DNA from: a virus | Direction: 5' to 3' (one strand) | IMG/VR virus record: IMGVR_UViG_3300042934_001067 | Coordinates: 92,277 to 156,276 of that record | Length of the DNA: 64,000 bases | Shown: positions 57,157 to 64,000 of the stretch, piece by piece | How positions within the stretch are numbered: the stretch's first letter is position 1 | Layout: each line of letters starts with the position of its first letter | Translations under genes and position numbers: made by a program | Notes under the pieces: generated by a model | Databases searched by the model: none | Seen by the model: only the letters and a program-made list of their open reading frames with translations | What the model was told of the DNA's origin: nothing

Positions 57157-57930
57157 TTACGCTCCGCTGCCCTCGTCCGGCGGGACCGGCGGCACGTACG
57201 GAGGCAGCTCCTGCGTGAACAGCAGACCGGTGTCCGTGACACCGAGGAGGAACGGGATGCCGCCCGGGCTGCGCAGGGTGACCGTGCCGGGGAGGTCGAC
57301 CTGGTCCTGGTCCGTGCCGAGCCGGACCTGGTTGGGGCGGTCGGTCACAGCACCCGCGCCGACGGCCGTGGAATGGTCGTAGACGGCCTGGGCGGCGTCA
57401 CCCAGCGCGGTGGCCTGCGTGCCCTGGGCCAGCGCCGACTGCCCTACGGCAATGGCACCGGACTGCGAGGCGGCCGACTGGGAGCCTACGGCGACGCTCC
57501 CGGCCTCGCTGGTCGCCGCCTGGTATCCGAGGGCCGTAGAGAGGTCGGCAGTGGCCTGCGCGCCGCTGCCCAGCGACGTCGACCCCTGGCCGGAGGACAC
57601 CGAGTCGGCCCCGACCTGGGTGGAGTTCGCGCCTGCCCCGGGGTGGGAGGAGTCTGAGCCGACAGCGAGGACATCGACGTCGTCCCAGAACTGCTCAGGG
57701 TCGGTGCCGACCGTGACGCCGATCTGCAGCCGGGTCGGCGAGTCGAGGTAGAAGTCGATCTCGCCGTTGACGGCCTCCCACGGGTTCGGGTAGGTGGTGC
57801 CGCCGGTGGCCTCGGTGTAGACCGTGTCGGTGAGCAGGTCGGTGCCCCCGGCGGCCAGGAGCCGGACCGTGGCCGTGTCGACCTGGTTGCCCTCCCTGTC
57901 CAGGAGGGCACGGTTGAAGTGGGCGCGCAC
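57157..57930 (-). CDS. short tail fibre with YadA-head-like repeats
   Basis: 257 residues. Same N-terminal domain (1-90) and about 8 beta-roll repeats (STSLGSGAQATADLSTALGYQAA, SVAVGSQSAASQS). C-terminus is Pro-rich (ELPPYVPPVPPDEGSGA). GTG start after AAGGAG. It may form the base of the fibre or a shorter alternative fibre. Confidence 0.7.
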   Translation of the reverse strand: MRAHFNRALLDREGNQVDTATVRLLAAGGTDLLTDTVYTEATGGTTYPNPWEAVNGEIDFYLDSPTRLQIGVTVGTDPEQFWDDVDVLAVGSDSSHPGAGANSTQVGADSVSSGQGSTSLGSGAQATADLSTALGYQAATSEAGSVAVGSQSAASQSGAIAVGQSALAQGTQATALGDAAQAVYDHSTAVGAGAVTDRPNQVRLGTDQDQVDLPGTVTLRSPGGIPFLLGVTDTGLLFTQELPPYVPPVPPDEGSGA

Positions 57931-57939
57931 GAGGGCTCC

Positions 57940-60900
57940 TTAGCGGTTGAGGACGAATGCGTCGGTGAGCGAGTGGCGCGCCGGGGACGGCGGGTTACCC
58001 TCGTCGGTTCCCTCGGCGACAGCCTCAGGCAGGGTGATTGCGGGCAGCGGGTCGGTCTTCGGGGCGTTCTGGCGCAGCCACTGGCGGGAGGCCAGCCACC
58101 AGTCCTGCGGGATGGGGTGCTGCCAGCCCTGGAACAGCGGGTCGGCCTCGACCGGCGGGTAGTAGTCGGCCAGCGACGAGGGCGAGCCTGCCGCCTGCAG
58201 CGTGTCCAGGTAGGGAACGGCGCCGGACAGGGTGGCGTACCAGGGCCGCAGGACGACCGACGACACCGACAGGTCGGGGGCGTAGCCGGTGGCCCGCCAC
58301 CTGAGCTGGGTGCCGCCGGAGCGGTCGACAGCGGGCAGGTCGGGGAACTGGAAGACGCCGCGCGGGTTGTTGCGGATGTTCAGCATCTCGTGCCAGGTGA
58401 TGCCGCCGTCGCGGGAGATCTCCCAGATGATGGGGTCGTTGAACACGGACAGGCTGTCGGTGTGCCAGGCGTCCGTGCCCGCCTCGCCCTGCTGGATGAT
58501 CCGGACCCGGACGTCGTGGACGTTGTCGACGTCCCAGTCCTGGGTGACGTCGCCCCACATGCCGAGGGCCTCGACGTCGCCCCAGGAGCGGGTGTCACCA
58601 GCGGAGACCATGTCCCAGGTGGCCGCTCCGGCCGGGGCGCTCGTCCGTACGGTCGTGCCGACGTACCACTCCGCGATCTGGGCCGCGTTGACGGTCTGCG
58701 AGGCCTCCGCGAGGATCCGGCCGTCCCCGTTGACCAGCTGCAGCACGAGGGGCCGCTGCAGCGGCCCGGTGGTGTAGACGCGGGCAGCCGCGTACAGACG
58801 CCCGCCCGGCGCGGGCTGGACCGGGCGCAGCGACTCGATCCCTCCGAAGTCCGCCTCGCTGGTGGAGTTCTCCACCTCCCACCACAGGGGCCGGTTCGGC
58901 AGCGGGTTGGAGTCCTCGAAATCACCCCACGTCGGGAACCGCGACTCCAGCGCACCCCAGGAGGACACAGAGTGGCCGCGCGCGACCTCGGCCATCCGGC
59001 CGATGGTGGACGCGTACCGGTCCGACGACGTGATGGTGGAGTCGCCGACCGGGCGCCAGAACCGCAGACTCGGATCGTCGAAGTCCGGGTCGGCGACCAG
59101 CTGCTTGGCCTCGGAGGTCTGGGCCGCGAACTGCACACCGAGCACCCGGCGCTTGGAGATGAACGCCTTGGACGTCATCCGGGTGCCCGTCCACGGCGGC
59201 TGGCCGACCGTGACCATCGCCGCACCGGTGTGCTTCCAGCCGCCCTGCTCGTCGTCCGTGTACCCGGTCAGGTAGGCCGTGTCGTGGAACAGCTCCACGT
59301 ACTGCTCGGTGTCCCGCTGCGCGACCGGATCAGCCAGGTAGGCCAGCACCTGGCTGATCGCCACGGTGTACCCGACCTTCGTGTCCATCGCCAGCTGCAT
59401 CGTCTGGTACCGGTGGCGGCCCGTACTGGTGAAGCGCGGCGCCCGCGTGCCCGGCAGCGGCATGTACGGGAACCGCTGCCCGGACCGGCGCAGCTGCTGC
59501 GCGGCCAGCGGGTCCGGCGCGTACAGCGCCTCCGTGGCCTTGTACGGCACATCGCTGGCGGTGCTGCCGATGATGCGGTTGGCGTCGATGTACTGGTAGA
59601 CCGTACCCTGCTCCGTCGCTACCCGCGCACCGGCCGGAGCAGCTCCCGACGCCGAGGTACCCGTCGCCATCACCCCGGACGGCTGCCCGCTGTCGGGCGG
59701 GAAGAGCCTGGTGTCCACCAGCGGCGCGGCCTGGCTCGGGGTGAGCACCATCGGCTGCAGGTTGGTGAACTCCAGCTTCAGGTGGCGTGCCTTGACCGGA
59801 CGGAACTTCAGTAGTCCCTTGCGCAGGGTGAAGTCGCCCGGCACCGGGGTCCACACCAGGTCGTCGATGGCGACCGGCGGCCCGCCGATGAGGCCCCACG
59901 GGCACACCGAGTCCGCGCCCGGCGTGACCAGAGACGGATCCATCCGCAACAGCGCGCTGCCACTGGTGTGCGCCGCCTGGTCGACGCCGTAGCCCGGGGG
60001 CAGCGCGTAGGCGGCCGGGTCCTGCCAGTAGTCCTCGATCGTGGCGATGTCAGCCGCACGCCCGCGCGCCAGGAACAGGTGCGCCAGCCGCAGGGAGCCC
60101 CCCTCGCCCTGGAGCGGGCCGCCGAGCCGGATGACGTTCGGCGGGGCCATGTCCTGGACGTGGGTGTGCTCCTGGATCCGCGTGTCCCACGGCGTGCGGA
60201 CGGTCAGGGTCGACCCGTCGTACGCGACCGCCAGCGGGATGCGCGAGTTGAACCCGAACGCAGCAGCGTCCAGTTCCACCGAGCGCTCGGCCAGCCGCAC
60301 CACCAGGGCCCCGTCCACGATCGCGATCGTCAGCGCGGGCGTGTCCAGGACCGTCCACTGACCGGTGTCCTCCGAGGTGAACTGGGGCTGGACCGTCATC
60401 GCCAGCAGGAACGGCTCGCCCGGGTCCCACTGGCAGGCCCGGTTGTCGATGTCCAGGTACGAGCGCGCGGTCGCGAACAGCAGCCCCTCGGAGTCCACCG
60501 TGGGCACCTCCGACGCCGCCCGGACCAGAGGCAGCGTCAGCGGGGTGTCGCTCGGCACGAACCGGTCCGGGACCACCGTCTCGTCCGTGTAGTACAGATT
60601 CACCGATGGACCGGACGTGACCGGGTCAAGGTACAGCCGGTCGACGACTTGACCCTTGCCCTCGGCCGTCCTCAGGTCCAGGTGCAGACTCACCACCGCG
60701 TTCGGCACCGGCTGGGGCGCGCACCGCCAGATGCCGTTCGCGGGAGGCACCAGGTTGTCCGCCCGGTTGCGCCGCAGGACGTAGTCAACCTGCGAGCCGA
60801 GCATGTCAGTCGACCCGGCGATCGGAGTTGTGTGCTCGGCATCGACCTGCGGCAGCCACGGCAGGTCGGTCAAGGACGCAGCCCGGTAGGACACCAGGGC

Positions 60901-62121
60901 GTCCTTGACCCCCAGCGAGTAGGGCACGCCCTGCCCGTCCAGCGCGCGCGGCGCCGACGACGACGGCAGCCGGGTCATGACGATCCGGAACCGGCTCGCC
61001 GTCACCGGCTCCACGTCGACCAGCTGCGGCATCCAGTGCCCGGCCCCGTAGTGCTGGGGGTGCAGCTTCACATCACCGGGTACACCGGTCGGGATGACCG
61101 CCGGAATGGAGTCCATGATGCTGATCTGGACCGGCCCGCCCCGCGCCTGGAGCAGCGGATGCCACACACCGTCCCGGTCCCGGTACTGCACCCACGCCCG
61201 CTGGGGGAAGCGCGCCAGAGAGAACGACAGCCGGTTGACCGGCCGGTCGGAGGCCAGAGCGAACTCGAAGACCTCCCGCACCGGGTCTCCGTTCGGGCGC
61301 GGCTCACTGGACCAGAACCGCTCGGTGCCCTCGCTGACCTGCCGCTGGCTGGCCAGCCTGACCGCGTCCTTGAGCGAGTCAAGGGGCATGCCGTCCACGG
61401 TCAAGGGCGCCAGAGCGGGAATCCCGTAGTCACCTGATACGGACCCGGTCGCACTGACCGGCCGCGCCGACCGCCTGCCGGACGACATCCCGACCGCCCG
61501 GCCCGGAACGTCCAGCCCGTTGAGCGCCGTCTGGACCGCCGTGATGTAGGAGTAGAACAGCGGGGTCCGCGCCCCCCGGTCCCTGCCGTCCCGGCTGAAG
61601 TCGTCGAAGAACGCCTCCCGCAGCGCGCTCGTCAGCTCGATCTGCACGCCCATCGCGCGCGCGCCCTTGTTGACGATGTTCGCCGCGTCCGAGCTGTTCA
61701 GCTCAGTGTCGCCTGCCAAGACCGTGAACCCGGCCTGCTCCAGCTCCTCCATGACCCGGGCCACGATGTCCGCGTCCAGGCCACCGACGTAGGTCACCTG
61801 CTCGTCCCCGGCGGTCCCGTGCCAGGAGACGACATAGTCGCTGGCCGCGACGAGGTCCAGGGCCTGCGGCTCGTCGTAGTTCGTCGAGGTCAGGTACAGG
61901 TCGGAGTTCCCCGGCGGCAGCATGCTGTCGAACGCGTAGAAGCGGCTGGCCGACCCGGCCAGGTAGTCCGCGATCTCCACCGTGCCCGGCTCGATGTCGC
62001 CGCCGTGGACGGCGATGTGAGCCAGCCGGGAGCCTGGAGGGACACGCACCAGCAGCCGGTAGTCCACGCCGATCTGGCGCGCGGCGGCCAGCGCGGCGTA
62101 GTTCGGGTACAGGTCGGCCAT
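57940..62121 (-). CDS. large tail protein with N-terminal poly-gamma-glutamate hydrolase-like domain
   Basis: 1393 residues. Residues 1-200 match phage poly-gamma-glutamate hydrolases (Zn peptidase fold): HIAVHGGDIEPGTVEIAD, FYAFDSMLPPGNSDLYLTSTNYDEPQAL, and VVSWHGTAGDEQVTYVGGLD, with His/Glu/His ligands. The rest is a large multi-domain beta structure with carbohydrate-binding or LamG-like segments (GSLRLAHLFLARGRAADIATIEDY). It likely sits at the baseplate and degrades polymer or peptide-linked glutamate at the surface; substrate unproven. Confidence 0.7.
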   Translation of the reverse strand: MADLYPNYAALAAARQIGVDYRLLVRVPPGSRLAHIAVHGGDIEPGTVEIADYLAGSASRFYAFDSMLPPGNSDLYLTSTNYDEPQALDLVAASDYVVSWHGTAGDEQVTYVGGLDADIVARVMEELEQAGFTVLAGDTELNSSDAANIVNKGARAMGVQIELTSALREAFFDDFSRDGRDRGARTPLFYSYITAVQTALNGLDVPGRAVGMSSGRRSARPVSATGSVSGDYGIPALAPLTVDGMPLDSLKDAVRLASQRQVSEGTERFWSSEPRPNGDPVREVFEFALASDRPVNRLSFSLARFPQRAWVQYRDRDGVWHPLLQARGGPVQISIMDSIPAVIPTGVPGDVKLHPQHYGAGHWMPQLVDVEPVTASRFRIVMTRLPSSSAPRALDGQGVPYSLGVKDALVSYRAASLTDLPWLPQVDAEHTTPIAGSTDMLGSQVDYVLRRNRADNLVPPANGIWRCAPQPVPNAVVSLHLDLRTAEGKGQVVDRLYLDPVTSGPSVNLYYTDETVVPDRFVPSDTPLTLPLVRAASEVPTVDSEGLLFATARSYLDIDNRACQWDPGEPFLLAMTVQPQFTSEDTGQWTVLDTPALTIAIVDGALVVRLAERSVELDAAAFGFNSRIPLAVAYDGSTLTVRTPWDTRIQEHTHVQDMAPPNVIRLGGPLQGEGGSLRLAHLFLARGRAADIATIEDYWQDPAAYALPPGYGVDQAAHTSGSALLRMDPSLVTPGADSVCPWGLIGGPPVAIDDLVWTPVPGDFTLRKGLLKFRPVKARHLKLEFTNLQPMVLTPSQAAPLVDTRLFPPDSGQPSGVMATGTSASGAAPAGARVATEQGTVYQYIDANRIIGSTASDVPYKATEALYAPDPLAAQQLRRSGQRFPYMPLPGTRAPRFTSTGRHRYQTMQLAMDTKVGYTVAISQVLAYLADPVAQRDTEQYVELFHDTAYLTGYTDDEQGGWKHTGAAMVTVGQPPWTGTRMTSKAFISKRRVLGVQFAAQTSEAKQLVADPDFDDPSLRFWRPVGDSTITSSDRYASTIGRMAEVARGHSVSSWGALESRFPTWGDFEDSNPLPNRPLWWEVENSTSEADFGGIESLRPVQPAPGGRLYAAARVYTTGPLQRPLVLQLVNGDGRILAEASQTVNAAQIAEWYVGTTVRTSAPAGAATWDMVSAGDTRSWGDVEALGMWGDVTQDWDVDNVHDVRVRIIQQGEAGTDAWHTDSLSVFNDPIIWEISRDGGITWHEMLNIRNNPRGVFQFPDLPAVDRSGGTQLRWRATGYAPDLSVSSVVLRPWYATLSGAVPYLDTLQAAGSPSSLADYYPPVEADPLFQGWQHPIPQDWWLASRQWLRQNAPKTDPLPAITLPEAVAEGTDEGNPPSPARHSLTDAFVLNR

Positions 62122-62136
62122 GAGATCCCCTACGGC

Positions 62137-63477
62137 TTACTCGGTGGGCAGGACGGTGCGGCGGTCACCGCTGTAGGCGTTGGCGACGAGCACGCCGTCG
62201 GCAGCCGCCCGCGCGGCCTGGCTCAGGAGCGGGTCAAGGGCGCCCAGAGACGCCCGGTAGACGGTCGAGGTCCCGTCACGCCAGACCACTGTCTGGTCAA
62301 GCGAGTCAAGGTCCAGGTCCGGGACCGCTCCAGGCTGGGTGAAGTCGGCCGGGTCCTCCGGGTTGACCGCGTAGGACCGGCAGGTCGGCATCTGCGAGCC
62401 GTAGGACCATTCGTCGCCCAGGCGCGTCGTCAGCGGCGGACGCGGCAGCACTCGCGCCGAGGACGGGTCAACCCCCTCCTGCTCCTGCACGGCCGACAAC
62501 GGGTACGGAGCGATGCCGGTCGGGATCTGCCCTGGAGTGACCTGAGTGACGATCTCCCAGTTCTCACTGTCGGCCCGCACCCCCGAGATCCCCCGCGCCG
62601 ACAGCGCAGAGGTGCCCTCCGTGTCGACCGTGAGCAGGACGTGAGCGGGCTTGATCCGCTCAAGGACCCGCACCAGGGCCGACTCGTCGCTGGCCCGCTG
62701 GGCACGCCCGGCCGGGGTCGCCGGGTAGTCACGGTTGACCCGGACCAGGACCTCGGACCGGGTCAGGACACCGGAGCGGCCGTAGAACGGAGTGCCCTCC
62801 AGCGCCCCCCAGATCTGCCCCTCGTACTCGCCCCACGTACCGCCCTCCATCCACTCCCAGGTGTGCCCGGCCTCCTCCGGGTCCCCGGCCGCGTCGAGCA
62901 GCGCCCAGGACTCGTAGACGTCCGCCTCGACACCGGTGATGGCCTCGGCCGCCGCCTGCAGGCCCGGCACCGTGCCGCCCATGGCGATCGAGTGCGCGAG
63001 CGCCGTCATCCGGTCCCGGAACGAGGCGTCGGCGGCCTCGATCGAGTCCCACTCCGACGCCGTGGCGGTCGCCGTCTCCATCGGGTTGATGGCCAGCAGC
63101 TCGCCCTCGGCCCGGGTAGCTCCGAACAGGGCGCCGTAGAACCTGTCGAGATCGAAGAATCTGGCCCCGGACGACGACAGGCTCTGCAACTGCGCGATCA
63201 GCAGCCGCTTGCGGAGCTGACCCACGCCCGAGTCGCCGAGCAGGGCCTGCATCAGCCGGACCAGGTGCGAGGTGGGCCGGAGGTCGTAGACCTCCTCCGG
63301 GAAGTGCCGCAGCTGCTCGGACACGGCCAGGTCCGCAACCAGCATGCCCGTTCCGCTGGCCAGCGCCGTGGACTGGGGCACGGTGATGTCCGCCTGCAGC
63401 GGGATCAGACCGCCCGGGATGACGGCCGTGCCGTAGTTGCCCTGCCCCTGGTGCAGCTGGTCGTCGCTCGCCATCAC
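62137..63477 (-). CDS. baseplate/tail protein
   Basis: 446 residues. It starts at GTG 63477 (or ATG 63474) and overlaps the stop of the baseplate J gene. Long helical middle (RLMQALLGDSGVGQLRKRLLIAQLQSL), then mixed beta regions. Position directly after J resembles gpI-like baseplate genes of contractile phages. No catalytic motif seen. Confidence 0.55.
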   Translation of the reverse strand: MMASDDQLHQGQGNYGTAVIPGGLIPLQADITVPQSTALASGTGMLVADLAVSEQLRHFPEEVYDLRPTSHLVRLMQALLGDSGVGQLRKRLLIAQLQSLSSSGARFFDLDRFYGALFGATRAEGELLAINPMETATATASEWDSIEAADASFRDRMTALAHSIAMGGTVPGLQAAAEAITGVEADVYESWALLDAAGDPEEAGHTWEWMEGGTWGEYEGQIWGALEGTPFYGRSGVLTRSEVLVRVNRDYPATPAGRAQRASDESALVRVLERIKPAHVLLTVDTEGTSALSARGISGVRADSENWEIVTQVTPGQIPTGIAPYPLSAVQEQEGVDPSSARVLPRPPLTTRLGDEWSYGSQMPTCRSYAVNPEDPADFTQPGAVPDLDLDSLDQTVVWRDGTSTVYRASLGALDPLLSQAARAAADGVLVANAYSGDRRTVLPTE

Positions 63478-64000
63478 AGCACCCCGAAGCTGTTGCGGGC
63501 GAGGGTCTTGAAGACGACCCCGCCCAGGACGGGCAGCTCGTCGTCACGGAAGTAGATGTCCGTCGCCCGGCCGGTGGCCGCCTCGACGTGCGACCTGAGC
63601 GCGGCCGACGCCGGGGAGGAGTTCGGCACGATCTCCTGGACCCCCACCACCGAGGCGTTCGGGTTGGCCGGGTTGTACCCGGTCACGTCGGCGCCGTGGA
63701 GCAGCCGGACGTTGTCCACCCCGGGCACCTGGTGGATGACCGCGAGCACGTCGGAGATCTGGATGCTGGAGTTGAAGTCCATCCGGTTCAGGAAGTCACT
63801 CAGGGCGGTCCGGATCGAGTCCTGGACCGAGTCAACCGCCCCGGTCGAGGACGCCGCGTACATCACCCCGAGCGAGAACCGGAGCCAGCGCTGCTTCGCC
63901 TGGTGGACCTTCGCATCGATCCCGACCAGCCGCCACCGGTTGACCGCGTCCTGGACCGAGGCAGGGACCTCGTTGTACGTGTAGTCGCCCGCGTTGCCCA
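63474..64000 (-). CDS. baseplate J-like protein (partial)
   Basis: The frame is open to the right edge, so this is the C-terminal 175 residues. It reads DYTYNEVPASVQDAVNRWRL and then FSLGVMYAASSTGAVDSVQDSIRTALSDFLNRMDF, NSSIQISDVLAVIHQVPGVDNVRLL, the typical C-terminal part of baseplate J wedge proteins (DUF276/gpJ). It implies a contractile tail or an extended baseplate. Confidence 0.65.
   Translation of the reverse strand, partial: GNAGDYTYNEVPASVQDAVNRWRLVGIDAKVHQAKQRWLRFSLGVMYAASSTGAVDSVQDSIRTALSDFLNRMDFNSSIQISDVLAVIHQVPGVDNVRLLHGADVTGYNPANPNASVVGVQEIVPNSSPASAALRSHVEAATGRATDIYFRDDELPVLGGVVFKTLARNSFGVL

Noticed and set aside
57919-63555. Long plus-strand frames (631, 489 and 578 residues) over the tail genes
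   Set aside because: Arg/Gly/Val-rich antisense shadows of the tail and baseplate genes.
1-64000. tRNA genes
   Set aside because: I looked for the T-loop GTTCGA pattern with acceptor stems in the gaps and found none. A covariance-model scan would be decisive.

Overview
The window is high-GC actinobacterial DNA, most probably Streptomyces or a close relative. GTG starts, GTGA/ATGA start-stop overlaps, TAGGGT-type -10 boxes and a WhiB-family protein all point that way. About 52 kb is the backbone of a large tailed phage (prophage, phage-plasmid or free phage). The sequence alone cannot say whether it is integrated. No tRNA, rRNA, portal, capsid, protease or lysis gene was recognised, so the element continues beyond the window. 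The baseplate gene at the right edge and the RNase H gene at the left edge are both cut.

Layout. (1) 1-11.3 kb is a mosaic accessory region with genes on both strands: an RNase HI-like gene and a tyrosine recombinase (translationally coupled), short hypothetical genes, a JmjC/cupin oxygenase with a small DUF397-like gene in front, a recombinase-like protein without its catalytic C-terminus preceded by a 23-bp inverted repeat, a degenerate CRISPR-like repeat cluster without cas genes, an XRE repressor with a palindromic operator, a lipoprotein, and a DUF2637-like membrane protein typical of plasmid or transfer loci. (2) 11.3-18.9 kb (minus strand) carries two multi-domain 'polyvalent' proteins and the large terminase subunit. 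(3) 18.9-30.8 kb (minus) is a dense run of small phage genes, including a MazG-like protein, a sigma region-4-like protein, RuvC-like, Cas4/RecB-like and resolvase-like nucleases, and RecA. (4) 30.8-47.1 kb (minus) is a nearly complete replication module: DNA polymerase III alpha subunit, candidate ssDNA-binding protein, DnaG-type primase, WhiB-like regulator, DnaB-type helicase, DnaC-type loader, FEN-type 5' exonuclease and DinG helicase. (5) 47.1-48.2 kb is a roughly 1-kb non-coding region between divergent transcription units. (6) 48.2-49.8 kb has two plus-strand genes, one a winged-helix protein. (7) 50.0-51.6 kb is an SNF2-type helicase. (8) 51.7-64 kb (minus) is the adsorption apparatus: three fibres with YadA-head-like repeats, a beta-propeller receptor-binding protein, a 1393-residue tail protein that starts with a poly-gamma-glutamate hydrolase-like domain, a baseplate protein and part of a baseplate J protein.

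How it works together. The replication genes would give the element its own polymerase-helicase-primase set. WhiB, XRE, the double-HTH protein and the sigma-4-like protein are candidate regulators. I found three minus-strand promoters with good actinobacterial spacing. In two of them a palindrome fills the spacer. In all three an ACCGCC-type leader motif follows the predicted transcription start, and that motif recurs upstream of many other genes. The tail genes suggest a phage that meets polymer-covered cells. The polyvalent proteins beside the terminase contain ParB-like, RelE-like, ADP-ribosyltransferase-like, 2H phosphoesterase-like, GNAT and nucleotidyltransferase-like segments, and one contains an out-of-frame nested ORF that resembles an antitoxin.
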